From: Bacteroidia bacterium
GTDB lineage: Bacteria; Bacteroidota; Bacteroidia; J057; JADKCL01
NCBI GenBank assembly: GCA_020635905.1
Contig: JACJYV010000002.1
Span: 992,001-1,056,000 of the forward strand
Length of the DNA stretch: 64,000 bases
Reading direction: 5' to 3'
A program made the position numbers and the translations under genes. Below the pieces are notes generated by a model. It searched no databases, was not told where the DNA came from, and worked only from the letters and a program-made list of their open reading frames with translations. This document shows, piece by piece, positions 35,017 to 45,013 of this stretch; the stretch's first letter is position 1; every line of letters begins with the position of its first letter.

Positions 35017-38000
35017 ATGAAGAAAGTTCATTTAATTTTTAGCCTGCTTTTGCTAACAATGATTGTTGGATTTTCCAACGTTAAAGCCTCCCACAACATG
35101 GGGGTGGATCTCACCTACGAATGTCTCAACAACTGTACCATTCGTGTGCACCTGCGGGCCTACCGGGACTGTAGTGGTATTTCCACCATTCCTGCAAACT
35201 TAACTTTTACTCCCGCACCCGGACAATCCGGATGTATCGCACCCGCACCTGTTACCGCCTGGTCCGCTCAGTTGACCACGGAAGTGACTCCCATTTGCCC
35301 CACCGCATTCACAAAGTGTACCAACAGTGGTGCCTCGATCAATGGGGTGCAGGAATTTTACTGGTGGAGGGATTATGATATCTGCTCGGCCACATGTTCA
35401 TTATATGTCATGTCCTTTTCGGATTGTTGCCGCAACGGAGCCATTACAACCGGACCGTCGGGCAACATCTTTATCAATGCGACCACCCTCAACACTTCGG
35501 TAACCCCTTGTAACTCATCACCCCAGTTTTCGAACCCACCTGTACCTTATATATGCCTCGGCAATACCTTCGTGTTCAACCAGGGTGCCTTTGACCCGGA
35601 CGGGGACTCACTCGTTTACTATCTCGGCCCCTGTTCGACCGCGGCAAGTACCCCGGTTACGTACACGGGCGGCGCCAGTCCGACCTCGCCTCTGGGACCA
35701 GATTGGACCGTCGTCATGGACTCTGCCACGGGTGACATTACCATTACGCCTACTCCCGGAAGTATTCAGGTAGCTGTAATGTGCGTTTACGTACAGGAGT
35801 GGCGGAATGGCCAATTGATCAATACCATTGTGAGGGACATGCAGATCACGGTGCTAAACTGTGCCAATACTAACCCCTACATAGAGGTGGATACGGTCAT
35901 AGGGGGTACCCAGCCGAATCCAAACCAGTTTGAATTTTATACGTGTACCGGCTCGAATTTCTCTCTGAATATATTGGGCTGGGATGCAGACTCGGTAGCG
36001 GGGCCCAGCGGGCCTGCTCAGAATATATGTATGTTCTGGGATAAGAATATTCCTGGGGCGCATTTCTTCAGCTGTACCAATCCCAACGACTCGGACACGG
36101 TTTGCTCGCCTCCCATCCCGATTTGCGCCACCTTTCAGTGGAATCCGATGGTTCCGGGCAAGTACACATTCCTGGTAACTATTATAGACGATGGCTGTCC
36201 CATTCTTGGGGTCGGTCAGTACACCTTCGTGATACACGTCGGGGGGCTTGTGGTGAGTCACACCCTGAATGTGCCGGGGTGCGGGCCGGTTGATTTATGC
36301 GCGTCGGCCATAGGTAATGAACCAATCACCTTTAACTGGACGGGCAGCGGAGGGCTCTCGACAAATCCCAACCACACGGATTCGTGCTTTCAGCACACAT
36401 ATCCGGGGCCGGGGACGTACCCGCTACAGCTCACCGTTACAGACTCGGTGGGGTGTCCCCTCATTCAGCTGGACACCGTAATTATTCCTCAAACCACCGT
36501 GGCCAATGCAGGAAGTGACATCAGCTACTGTTCTGGTTCAACAGGTAACCTGGGTGGTCCGCCCACTCCCAATGAAATCTATCAATGGATTCCGACCACG
36601 GGGCTCAACGACCCCAGCTTGTCAAATCCCACCGTAACCCTTACCAATACGGGACTTACACCCCAGGTGATAACTTATATTATCATCGCCACGGATACAT
36701 CCACCTCCTGTGTGGACATGGATACTGTGCTGGTTACGGTTTATCCCATTCCCGTTGCACAATTCATCATGCCTCCGTCTGTTTGTCAGTACGACCAGGT
36801 GAATGTGACCTATACAGGTCCCAATGGTCCTTCTGCTACCTATAACTGGAATTTTGGTTCTGGTGCAATTCCTCCCACAGCCACAGGTATTGGCCCTCAT
36901 ACGGTCAATTGGCAAACTGCAGGTAATAAAGGTGTAACCCTGACTGTCAGTCAGTTTGGCTGTACCTCGCCGACTTTCACGGACTCAATAACGGTATTCC
37001 CGCAACCCATTGCGTCGATTGCATCCGTGGCGGGACAGTGTATCCAGGGAAATTTATTTAACTTCATCAATACAGGAACCTACCAGTCCAATGCAACCTT
37101 TGCCTGGACTTTCTTCCCCGATGCAGTTATTCCTGCCAGTGTGGCCGAAAATCCGACCGGAATTGAATTCACTACTTCAGGAGGCAAATACGCTACCCTG
37201 CAAATCACTGAAAATGGATGTGTGAGTAACACAGATACGATTCAGTTCCAGGTATTCCCCATGCCATCCTCTTCCTGGATTGTGGTGGGAAGTCCGCAGT
37301 GTCAGTCTGACAATAATTACTGCTTCAACAGCACGGGTGTTAATAATGGTCCTTCGGCCACCTATGCCTGGTCCTTTACAGATGCCACTCCCGCAACCTC
37401 CACGGCTACCAACCCCTGCGGTATTGTATTCAACGATTGCGGCTGGAAGAATGTCACCCTGACTGTAACCGAAAATGGTTGTTCCACAACCACGGTGGAT
37501 TCCATTTTCATCCTTTGCAATCCTGATATTGATGCCGGCCTCAATGTTTCCTTCTGCGAAGGTTCAGGCGGCGCTCAACTGGTAGGCACCATTACAGGGG
37601 GTACTCCCCAGTACTACTGGACCTGGTGGTGCGATTCTGCCGCAACCTGGTGCGGACTTGACTCGGTCAACGACAATGACCCCATTGCTAATCCCACCCA
37701 AACCACCTGGTATTATGTGCAGATCGTTGACTTCAACGGTTGTACCTCCAATATCGACTCTGCTCTGGTTACGGTATTGCCCCGCCCCATTGTGGATGCC
37801 GGCCCGGACATGTACATCTGTGCCGACAGCGCACCCTGTACCATTCTGCAGGCTTCCATCACCGGCGCTCCCGGGCCTTACTCTTACCAATGGTCACCCG
37901 CAGCGGGTCTGAACAGCGACACCATTCTCAATCCATGTGCAAGGCCGGATACCACCACGATTTATACCCTGGTGGTGACTTCTCTTAGCAATGGTTGCAG

Positions 38001-39825
38001 CAGTAATACCACCACTGTGGATTCCAATTCTACGGTTACGGTTCACGTTCAGCCGCTCCCGATCGCCCATGCGCATTCTGCGCCTGAAACAGACATCTGT
38101 CTTGGAGACAGTGTGGAATTGCAGGGATATGGTTACGGAGCAGGCCCGAACTACATTTACCAATGGTCTCCCGCCTCAGGATTAAGCTCAGTCAACGTGC
38201 CCAATCCAAAGGCTTCGCCTTCTCAAACCACAGATTATATCCTGACGGTTTGGTCTAATTCCTGCCCCAGCTACGGAGATACGGTTACCGTAAATGTTCA
38301 TACCAATCCCACCGTGGATGCAGGTCCCGTGGTTGAAATCTGTCTGGGTGAAAATGGCCAGCTCGACGGCGAAGCCTTTGGAGATCCCACTTCGACCGGA
38401 TATTCATTCTACTGGTGGCCCAATACAGGCTTTGTAAGCAATGTGATCGACGAGAACCCCTGGGTTAGCCCGCCGACCACCACTACTTACTACGTAATCG
38501 CCACCTCTTCCTGGGGTTGTGAGAGTGCAATTGACTCCACCCAACTGGTGGTCAAGCCCAGCCCGATTGCCGAAGCTGGAGAAAATCAGATCATTTGTGA
38601 AGGCATGGAAACTCAGTTGCTGGGATCCTATACCTCCACCACTGGCATGCCCCCAGCCAACCAGGTATATTACCAGTGGTCGCCCTCTGACAGTCTGTCC
38701 AACACCACAGTGCTGCAGCCCATGGCTGATCCCACGGTATCCACCACCTATACCCTGACGGTAACCTACAACCTTTGTACCTCTACTGACGAGGTTCTGA
38801 TCACGGTGATTCCCGGGTTGAATGCCCAGGCAGATCGCGATACCAGTGTAATCTGTGGTGGCGACTCAGTTGGAATTTACTCTTCAGGTGGCCTGGGTGC
38901 TGCAACCTTCACCTGGATTCCTGCTGCAGGTGTGGCCGACCCACATTCACCCAACACCATGGCTTCACCCAGCGTGAGCACGGTTTACCAGATTGTACTG
39001 GAAGAAGGAGGCTGTACTGATACGGCAGAAGTTTCCATTGATGTGATTCCCTCCCCCACGGTGGCTTACATCAACTCCCCACCCACGGGTTGTGTGCCCT
39101 TTGATGTAAACTTCCTGGAACTGACCAGTGATGCAGTGGCCTGGACCTGGAATTTTGGTGACGGTTCGCCCGTTTCCAATGCCCAGAATCCGACCCACAC
39201 CTTTACCGAGCCCGGCTCCTACACCGTAACCCTGACTGGTTACAGCGCAGGAAACTGTGACGCCACGGCTTCCACCACGGTGGTGCTGGTTCAGGATACG
39301 GCCACGGCTGATTTCTCCTCCAACCCGAACCACCCTGCTTCCCTGCCACTGCCCAACTCGTCTGTGCAGTTTACGGATCTTTCCGTAGGGGCTTCCAGCT
39401 GGTTCTGGGATTTTGGAGACGGATTCACCTCCAGCGTGGAGAATCCAGGCCACATGTATGCTGCACCCGGCGAGTATTGGGTGACCCTGTCTGTGACCAA
39501 TGCCAACGGATGTGTGACGGAAGTAATGCACGGTCCTTTCATTGTGACTGCGCCTGAACTCTTCATCCCGAACGTATTCACGCCCAACGGAGACGGATTC
39601 AACGACGAATTCGTGGTGAATTACACGGGTTCACAGCCATTCACCATGACCATTACGGACCGCTGGGGAGTTGAGCACTTCTCTTCCCGCGACAAGAACG
39701 AAGGTTGGAAAGGCAACAGCTCCAGCCCGCTCTTCTCAGGAAATGCAATGCCCGAAGGTGTTTACTACTACCGCATCCAGATTGGTAGCAAGACATTTGT
39801 GGGTGATTTTACCATGCTGAGATAA
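35017..39825 (+). CDS. Giant PKD-repeat surface protein with CHU_C sorting domain (paralogue)
   Basis: 1602 residues from the ATG at 35017, with signal peptide LIFSLLLLTMIVGFSNVKA. The N-terminal module matches that of the divergent gene (VDLTYECLNNCTIRVHLRAY, FDPDGDSLVYYLGPC, CVYVQEWRNGQLINTIVRDM), including many conserved Cys. The middle has a long series of Ig/PKD-like units with YQWSPASGLSS and FCEGSGG motifs, ending in two clear PKD domains (WTWNFGDGSPVSNAQNPTHT, WFWDFGDGFTSSVENPGHMY). The last 95 residues are a CHU_C type B T9SS domain (FIPNVFTPNGDGFNDEFVVN, ITDRWGVEHFSS, MPEGVYYYRI). A strong terminator follows. Probably a surface adhesin-like protein. Confidence 0.9.
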   Translation: MKKVHLIFSLLLLTMIVGFSNVKASHNMGVDLTYECLNNCTIRVHLRAYRDCSGISTIPANLTFTPAPGQSGCIAPAPVTAWSAQLTTEVTPICPTAFTKCTNSGASINGVQEFYWWRDYDICSATCSLYVMSFSDCCRNGAITTGPSGNIFINATTLNTSVTPCNSSPQFSNPPVPYICLGNTFVFNQGAFDPDGDSLVYYLGPCSTAASTPVTYTGGASPTSPLGPDWTVVMDSATGDITITPTPGSIQVAVMCVYVQEWRNGQLINTIVRDMQITVLNCANTNPYIEVDTVIGGTQPNPNQFEFYTCTGSNFSLNILGWDADSVAGPSGPAQNICMFWDKNIPGAHFFSCTNPNDSDTVCSPPIPICATFQWNPMVPGKYTFLVTIIDDGCPILGVGQYTFVIHVGGLVVSHTLNVPGCGPVDLCASAIGNEPITFNWTGSGGLSTNPNHTDSCFQHTYPGPGTYPLQLTVTDSVGCPLIQLDTVIIPQTTVANAGSDISYCSGSTGNLGGPPTPNEIYQWIPTTGLNDPSLSNPTVTLTNTGLTPQVITYIIIATDTSTSCVDMDTVLVTVYPIPVAQFIMPPSVCQYDQVNVTYTGPNGPSATYNWNFGSGAIPPTATGIGPHTVNWQTAGNKGVTLTVSQFGCTSPTFTDSITVFPQPIASIASVAGQCIQGNLFNFINTGTYQSNATFAWTFFPDAVIPASVAENPTGIEFTTSGGKYATLQITENGCVSNTDTIQFQVFPMPSSSWIVVGSPQCQSDNNYCFNSTGVNNGPSATYAWSFTDATPATSTATNPCGIVFNDCGWKNVTLTVTENGCSTTTVDSIFILCNPDIDAGLNVSFCEGSGGAQLVGTITGGTPQYYWTWWCDSAATWCGLDSVNDNDPIANPTQTTWYYVQIVDFNGCTSNIDSALVTVLPRPIVDAGPDMYICADSAPCTILQASITGAPGPYSYQWSPAAGLNSDTILNPCARPDTTTIYTLVVTSLSNGCSSNTTTVDSNSTVTVHVQPLPIAHAHSAPETDICLGDSVELQGYGYGAGPNYIYQWSPASGLSSVNVPNPKASPSQTTDYILTVWSNSCPSYGDTVTVNVHTNPTVDAGPVVEICLGENGQLDGEAFGDPTSTGYSFYWWPNTGFVSNVIDENPWVSPPTTTTYYVIATSSWGCESAIDSTQLVVKPSPIAEAGENQIICEGMETQLLGSYTSTTGMPPANQVYYQWSPSDSLSNTTVLQPMADPTVSTTYTLTVTYNLCTSTDEVLITVIPGLNAQADRDTSVICGGDSVGIYSSGGLGAATFTWIPAAGVADPHSPNTMASPSVSTVYQIVLEEGGCTDTAEVSIDVIPSPTVAYINSPPTGCVPFDVNFLELTSDAVAWTWNFGDGSPVSNAQNPTHTFTEPGSYTVTLTGYSAGNCDATASTTVVLVQDTATADFSSNPNHPASLPLPNSSVQFTDLSVGASSWFWDFGDGFTSSVENPGHMYAAPGEYWVTLSVTNANGCVTEVMHGPFIVTAPELFIPNVFTPNGDGFNDEFVVNYTGSQPFTMTITDRWGVEHFSSRDKNEGWKGNSSSPLFSGNAMPEGVYYYRIQIGSKTFVGDFTMLR

Positions 39826-39847
39826 TAAGCCTCATAAGCAGGCGTTC

Positions 39848-39884
39848 AACAGGAGGGAATTTTAGGGTTCCCTCCTGTTTTTTT
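39848..39884 (+). terminator. Strong intrinsic terminator
   Basis: AACAGGAGGGAA (39848-39859), loop TTTTAGGG, TTCCCTCCTGTT (39868-39879): 12-bp perfect stem, followed by TTTTT. It ends the giant T9SS gene only 11 bases before the next start codon. Confidence 0.85.
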
Positions 39885-39894
39885 ATACGAAAAA

Positions 39895-40575
39895 ATGCAT
39901 TTTTGTACCGTGAAGAAGCTCCTGACAATCATGATCGCCCTGGGCCTGGCCTGTTCCTCCCATCTGTTTGGGCAGGATAAAGCCAGCTTCAGAATTGGAA
40001 AACTGAAGTACGAAGGAGGCGGGGATTGGTATGCCAACCCAACTTCACTGCCCAATTTGCTGAAATTTCTAAAAGAGAATTCAACGGTGCAGGTCGGTCC
40101 AGAAGAAGAAACTGTGGAGGCGGGTGGAACGCAGATATTCCAGTATCCTTACGTATATATGACTGGTCACGGAAACGTGGCATTTACAGATGCTGAAGCG
40201 GAAAATTTGCGGAAATACCTGATTTCAGGTGGATTTTTGCACATTGACGATAATTACGGCATGGACAAATACATCCGCCGGGAAATGAAAAAAGTGTTTC
40301 CTGAGCTCGAATTTGTGGCTTTGCCGTTCTCCCACGGTATCTACCACATGCAGTATGATTTCAAAAACGGATTGCCCAAGATACACGAACATGACGGATT
40401 GCCGCCCGAAGGGTTGGGCTTGATCTACGAAGGGCGCCTGGTGACATTTTATACCTATGAATGTGACCTGGGAGATGGCTGGGAGGATTCAGATGTGCAT
40501 AATGACCCGGAAGATGTGCGGCAAAAAGCACTTGAAATGGGGGTTAACATCATTTTGTGGGCTTTGTTAAACTGA
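39895..40575 (+). CDS. DUF4159-domain secreted protein
   Basis: 226 residues from ATG 39895; a GTG at 39910 (VKKLLTIMIALG) would give a more usual signal peptide and may be the true start, because the terminator of the preceding gene ends just before the ATG. Signal sequence LLTIMIALGLACSSHLFGQ. The DUF4159 domain is recognised by FRIGKLKYEGGGDWYANPTS at its start, YPYVYMTGHGNVAFTDAEAE, the YLISGGFLHIDDNYG turn and VFPELEFVALPFSHGIYHM. The family is annotated as unknown function; its position immediately before two M16-fold proteins (10-base gap) suggests a shared envelope function. Confidence 0.85.
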   Translation: MHFCTVKKLLTIMIALGLACSSHLFGQDKASFRIGKLKYEGGGDWYANPTSLPNLLKFLKENSTVQVGPEEETVEAGGTQIFQYPYVYMTGHGNVAFTDAEAENLRKYLISGGFLHIDDNYGMDKYIRREMKKVFPELEFVALPFSHGIYHMQYDFKNGLPKIHEHDGLPPEGLGLIYEGRLVTFYTYECDLGDGWEDSDVHNDPEDVRQKALEMGVNIILWALLN

Positions 40576-40585
40576 GACAGAGCCT

Positions 40586-42409
40586 ATGATGAAATCTTAC
40601 CTTGCGCTTTTCCTTACTATAATCATTTTTTTTCCGGGCATCCAGGCTCAGCCTCTGGCTGAGGAGGATTATCTGCCCGACGACAACGACCTGCCTCTCA
40701 ATTATGCGCATTATTTGCTCCCCAATGGCCTCGAACTCCTGACCATACGGGATTCCTCTGCCCCCTTGCTTACCCTGCATGCAGTGGTCAGGGGATTTGA
40801 AACCTATGAAACGGAGCAAAATGACGGCGCTGCCTGGTTAATTTCCCGGCTGGTGACCCAGGCAAATGAAGAGTTTTTCATCGCCGAAATGGTGCGGGAC
40901 GAAGCCCGCCAGTCGGGAATCTGGTACAACAGTTGGTTGAACGGAGGCAATCTGCACATTCACCTGAGTTTTCCGCCCAGGTTCATCCACCCCGCGCTGC
41001 AATGGCTGAGTTCGGTCGTGAACGGGCCGGTCTTTGATGTGGATGAATTGAAAAAGGAATTGAAAGAAGTGGCCGCTGACCTGCAGCAGGCCGAGGAAGA
41101 TCCCGAATATTTTTTGCGCAAGGACCTGGAAAAAGATGTCTGGGGAAGTAAAATCTACGGAAAATCTCTCTGGCCCGATTACGAAACGGTTTCCCGTCTC
41201 ACTTCTGAGGATTTGAAACAGTATCGCAAAGCCAATCTCAGACCAGACCGTACTCTGATTATTGCAGGTGGCTGGCTGAACAGTCCTGAGGTAAAGGACG
41301 CGGTGGACCAGTATTTCTCAGGTTGGGAAAGTCCAAAGGACAAATCCTATTTGGAAAGTGAGGCTTTGCCTCCCGTGGGACGTGTATTGCTGCGCAATGA
41401 ACTGGCTCATGAGCCTGTATTTCTGGCTGGCTGGATCGGGCCAGGAGTGGCAGAGGAGCCGCGCACCGTGCGTCAGGCCCAACTTTTTACCTACATGAGC
41501 AGCTTGCCGGGCAGTCCGTTGCATGAGCGATTTATTCAGACGGGGTTGGCGACTTCGGCCACCCTGGAGTTTTATCCGGGCAGAAATGAAAGCCTGCTTT
41601 TGTTTCGGGTAAAAGCAGAAGAGCAGCGGGCAGTTGAATGCCTGAAACTGGCGGATATGGAAGTGGAGCGTTTGAAGGAGGGTGAATATTGCAATGACAG
41701 CCTGATGAAAGTCGCTGTGTCGAGGCTGAGATGGCAGGAATTATTTTCCCGGGAAAAATTGAGTGGCTATGTGGCCGAACTGGCCGATTGGTGGGCCTGG
41801 TCGGGCAGATTTGCCCGACTGAGCTTTGGCAATGAGATTGGCTTTCTGACCGGGGGAGATCTGCGCAATTTCAGCCGCAAATACCTCGATCCCTTTGACG
41901 TGAGTTCGGGCATGCTGTGTACCTCACAGGTGGCCAAAGATTTACCCAATACTTCCTTTGTGGCCCTGGTCGAACCTAAGGATAAGCCAAAGGAAAAGGA
42001 ATTGGCTGTGGTACCCGTTGAGAAAAAGCCGTCCTTTGCTGAAGAAGCCAAAAAGCTATCCAATTATCAGATTCATTTCGAACTGAATTCCTTCGTGCCC
42101 GACAAAGATTCGCGGGAATCTCTTTCCTTTATAGCCCAGTTTCTGAATCAGTTTCCCCAGCAAAAAGTCTATTTGGACGGTCACGCAGACACCCAGGGGG
42201 ATGCGGGCTACAACATGGTCCTTTCCAAAAAGAGGTCTGAGGCAGTGCGGCAGTATCTGGTGGAAAATTTTCGGGTAAGCCCCGACCAGCTGCAGGTGAG
42301 GGGATTTGGCGAAACGCAACCAGCCTTTGTGGAAGATTCAGACGAAAACCGCGCCAAAAACCGTCGGGTGGAGGTTGTGCCATTCAAAACGGAAGGAGGT
42401 AAGCCATGA
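40586..42409 (+). CDS. M16-fold (insulinase-like) protein lacking the zinc motif, fused to an OmpA-like domain
   Basis: 607 residues, signal peptide LALFLTIIIFFPGIQA. Residues about 35-470 follow the M16 layout: YLLPNGLELLTIRDSSAPLL (first strand), then a helix where active enzymes have HxxEH but this protein reads GAAWLISRLVTQANEE, with neither histidine nor the paired glutamate. The second M16 repeat with LAGWIGPGVAEEPRT is present. Residues about 490-605 are an OmpA-like peptidoglycan-binding domain: IHFELNSFVPDKDSRESLSF, YLDGHADTQGDAGYNMVLSK and NRAKNRRVEVV. So it is probably a non-proteolytic scaffold tethered to the cell wall. The stop overlaps the next gene (ATGA). Confidence 0.85.
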   Translation: MMKSYLALFLTIIIFFPGIQAQPLAEEDYLPDDNDLPLNYAHYLLPNGLELLTIRDSSAPLLTLHAVVRGFETYETEQNDGAAWLISRLVTQANEEFFIAEMVRDEARQSGIWYNSWLNGGNLHIHLSFPPRFIHPALQWLSSVVNGPVFDVDELKKELKEVAADLQQAEEDPEYFLRKDLEKDVWGSKIYGKSLWPDYETVSRLTSEDLKQYRKANLRPDRTLIIAGGWLNSPEVKDAVDQYFSGWESPKDKSYLESEALPPVGRVLLRNELAHEPVFLAGWIGPGVAEEPRTVRQAQLFTYMSSLPGSPLHERFIQTGLATSATLEFYPGRNESLLLFRVKAEEQRAVECLKLADMEVERLKEGEYCNDSLMKVAVSRLRWQELFSREKLSGYVAELADWWAWSGRFARLSFGNEIGFLTGGDLRNFSRKYLDPFDVSSGMLCTSQVAKDLPNTSFVALVEPKDKPKEKELAVVPVEKKPSFAEEAKKLSNYQIHFELNSFVPDKDSRESLSFIAQFLNQFPQQKVYLDGHADTQGDAGYNMVLSKKRSEAVRQYLVENFRVSPDQLQVRGFGETQPAFVEDSDENRAKNRRVEVVPFKTEGGKP

Positions 42410-43725
42410 AAATCAGGATTTACCTCCTGCTGTGGTTGACCGTGATGATGGCCTTTTCCTGTGATTCGGGCCGCACAGTCAGGAAAAAGTTGTATAAATC
42501 CCTGAATACAGAAATCAGCACCTTCAATTTTGAGGGATTGGAAGTGGTGATTTGTCCCCGTAATAAGGATGTGGTTTCGGCAGGATTATTTGTACGGGGC
42601 GGCACTGCGAATTATCTGCAAAAGCTGGAAGGAATTGAACACCTGGCTATGAAAACCGCCGTTGAGGGTGGTTCCGTCCTTTATTCACCCCTTGAGTACA
42701 ACCAAAGTCTGGAAAATCTCGGGGCCACGGTGGCTGCGCAGGCGGGACAGGATTATTCTGTGATTTCCTTTCGCTGTCCTGCGGAGAATTTCACTTTTGC
42801 CTGGGCCTTATTTGCACAGGCAATTCTGAATCCCTCCTTTGATCCTGACCTGTTTGATCGCATCAAAAACGAAGAAATCCGCAAACAGATTAATAAAACC
42901 TCATCCCCGGGAGTGACTGCTTTCCGCACGGCACTGGAAGATTTTTATGCCCGTTTGCACTATGCGCTGAAACCATCTGGCAGTCCTGAGAGCCTGCAGG
43001 CTCTGACTGTGACCCAGGCCAGGGAATATTATCATGCCCTGCTGGGCAAAGCCCGCCTGGTGCTGGTGATTGCTGGTCCGCTCGATCAGGAAAAGGTGGA
43101 AGAGCACTTGGGACAAACCCTTTCAGACCTCCCTCCAGGATACTGGAAACCTTCGGATACGATACCTGTGCCTGTTTTGGAAAGTGGATTTGTGTCAATG
43201 GAAGCCAATGAAGGTGAAGAAGAGGTGATCGGGATTTTTTCTGCCCCGTTGGCGGGAAGTCGCGAAGCGCTGGCCTTTGAATTGGCTATGTTGGCCCTGA
43301 ATGAGCACCTGGATCCCGAAGGGACGGGTCGCACCGTGGCGGGATATCTGCCCTGGAGGGAGGGTTGTGGCTACCTGAGAATCAAATCAAATAATCTGGC
43401 CGGGCAAACGGGGAAAATTGTGCAGGAGCTGAATCTGGTGCTGGAGGAGGGATTTTCTGAACGGGAAATAGAGGAGGCCCAGGCTTTGCTGCATACGGCC
43501 AAAGCCCTGCAGGCCGAAACCAGTGCGGGAACTGTGGAAATGCTGGGGCGCGCCACGCTGGAGGGCGATTGGAGAAATTTTGCCATCCTTTGGAAAGAAA
43601 TTCCCACCCTTAAAAAGAAAACCGTGGATGCTGAATTTCGTCAATGGATCAGGGGAATCAAATGGTATGCATTTGCCTCCGCGGGTACGATTGATCCTGA
43701 AATCCTCAAACTCAGGCTCAAATGA
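42406..43725 (+). CDS. M16-fold lipoprotein with degenerate zinc motif
   Basis: 439 residues with lipobox MAFSC (Cys19), so membrane-anchored. The M16 layout is recognisable: FNFEGLEVVICPRNKDVVSA first strand, then LEGIEHLAMKTAVEGG, where the HxxEH position reads HLAMK and so keeps one histidine but lacks the catalytic glutamate and second histidine. LAGSREALAFELAMLAL belongs to the second repeat. Active bacterial M16 pairs usually consist of one catalytic and one inactive subunit; here both are inactive by motif. Overlaps its neighbours by four bases on each side, so the three genes are translationally coupled. Confidence 0.82.
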   Translation: MKIRIYLLLWLTVMMAFSCDSGRTVRKKLYKSLNTEISTFNFEGLEVVICPRNKDVVSAGLFVRGGTANYLQKLEGIEHLAMKTAVEGGSVLYSPLEYNQSLENLGATVAAQAGQDYSVISFRCPAENFTFAWALFAQAILNPSFDPDLFDRIKNEEIRKQINKTSSPGVTAFRTALEDFYARLHYALKPSGSPESLQALTVTQAREYYHALLGKARLVLVIAGPLDQEKVEEHLGQTLSDLPPGYWKPSDTIPVPVLESGFVSMEANEGEEEVIGIFSAPLAGSREALAFELAMLALNEHLDPEGTGRTVAGYLPWREGCGYLRIKSNNLAGQTGKIVQELNLVLEEGFSEREIEEAQALLHTAKALQAETSAGTVEMLGRATLEGDWRNFAILWKEIPTLKKKTVDAEFRQWIRGIKWYAFASAGTIDPEILKLRLK

Positions 43726-44273
43726 GAGGTTGGCTGATATGGATGCTTGGGTTTCTGACCCTTGCCGGCTGTCACGGGACAGTCAGAGAAAAATTATTGA
43801 ATGGGATGGAGGGTAAAATCATGGCCTGGAATCAGCTTGTGGAGGAAAATCAAACAATTTTTGAAAACGGATTTCTGCAACAGGAAAAATTGTATCAGGC
43901 AATCCGCGACTCTTTTTATACTGCCATTCAACGCGACAGTTCGACCAGCCGGGAATTGCGGGATTGGTTGAAAGCGAGGGAAGAATTTTACCAACTGGGC
44001 AGACGAACCACTCTGGAAGCCAGGTCATTTATCGGTCAGACGACATCCTGGTTGGAAGGCGCCCGCAGCAATGGCCTTTCAGGTGGCACGGTTAAAGAAA
44101 CCTGGGAAAACCGCGAGCGGGAATGGGAAGGAATCAGGGCTAAACAGGTGAAGGTGGAATTGAAAGCAAAAATATTAAGCGAAAAGTTGGGTGAAATTCG
44201 TTTGAAAGGTAAGCTCCTGAGTCTGAAAAAGGCTTCCGTGTGGTTGCCGCCCAGTTACCCGGCAACAAATTGA
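43722..44273 (+). CDS. Small coiled-coil-like lipoprotein
   Basis: 183 residues with lipobox LGFLTLAGC (Cys17). The mature part is charged and helical (NGFLQQEKLYQAIRDSF, SSTSRELRDWLKAREEF, VKVELKAKILSEKLGEI), probably coiled coil. No family recognised. ATG overlaps the stop of the M16-fold gene, placing it in the same operon. Confidence 0.7.
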   Translation: MRGWLIWMLGFLTLAGCHGTVREKLLNGMEGKIMAWNQLVEENQTIFENGFLQQEKLYQAIRDSFYTAIQRDSSTSRELRDWLKAREEFYQLGRRTTLEARSFIGQTTSWLEGARSNGLSGGTVKETWENREREWEGIRAKQVKVELKAKILSEKLGEIRLKGKLLSLKKASVWLPPSYPATN

Positions 44274-44370
44274 GTCTTAGGACGTTTCCTTTGAAAATGC
44301 GTGAATTATTACATAAAAGGTACTATTTTTACCGTCTTATAAAAAACAGGGATACCAATTGGGGACCGTT

Positions 44371-44925
44371 ATGAAGCACAAATATTTTTACTATTTCGCG
44401 ATTTTGATCCTGCTGGCCAGCAGTTGCAAGAAGATTTCGAGCCACGACGAGATCAGGAAGATTGAGGAGATGGAGGCGAATGTGAATGAGGCCCGGCTTT
44501 CACCCGGCCCCCGCGACCTTGAGCCCTTCCGGGCTCTTGCAGAAGCCTACGTCACTTTCGTGGACAAATACCCCGAAGCACCCGAAAGCCCTGATTACCT
44601 CTTCAAAGCAGGAGAGCTTTATTCCCAGGAACTGGGTCAGCTGGATCGCTCCATTGAGCTTTTCAGCCGCAATTACGAGCAGTATCCCAACCACGAAACT
44701 GCTTCTCACGCCCTTTTTCTGAAGGCTTATTTGTATAATAACACCCTCAAGGATCTGGTAAATGCCGAGAAAACCTACCGTGAATTTTTGCGCAAATACC
44801 CCGACCACGAACTGGCCCGCTCCGCTCAGTTTGAGCTGGATCAGCTGGGTATTCCCGACGATGAATTGCTGCGCAGGCTGCAAAGCGGAAATCTGGCCGA
44901 TACCACGGCAAAACAGAATCCCTGA
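44371..44925 (+). CDS. TPR-like lipoprotein (BamD/YfgC-type repeats)
   Basis: 184 residues from the ATG at 44371, with lipobox ILLASSC (Cys19). Two or three TPR-like helix pairs follow: SPDYLFKAGELYSQELGQLD, SIELFSRNYEQYPNHETASH and AEKTYREFLRKYPDHELARS. The [YF]PxHE spacing resembles outer-membrane assembly TPR lipoproteins. A TTG four codons upstream is a weaker start. It lies 97 bases after the previous gene, so it may have its own promoter. Confidence 0.8.
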   Translation: MKHKYFYYFAILILLASSCKKISSHDEIRKIEEMEANVNEARLSPGPRDLEPFRALAEAYVTFVDKYPEAPESPDYLFKAGELYSQELGQLDRSIELFSRNYEQYPNHETASHALFLKAYLYNNTLKDLVNAEKTYREFLRKYPDHELARSAQFELDQLGIPDDELLRRLQSGNLADTTAKQNP

Positions 44926-44949
44926 CCCGTTTTGGCGCAAAAGTAAACC

Positions 44950-44981
44950 TTTAGTAATTGCAGGTTTTTTTCGTATTTTTG
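44950..44981 (+). promoter_or_regulatory. Putative promoter of the DUF4397-like lipoprotein gene
   Basis: TTTA (44950-44953), 20 bases, TATTTTTG (44974-44981), an exact TAnnTTTG. The predicted start is near 44987, about 27 bases upstream of ATG 45014. Confidence 0.5.
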
Positions 44982-45013
44982 AGTTATTCCTTTGCCTATT
45001 AAATCTCTAATCA

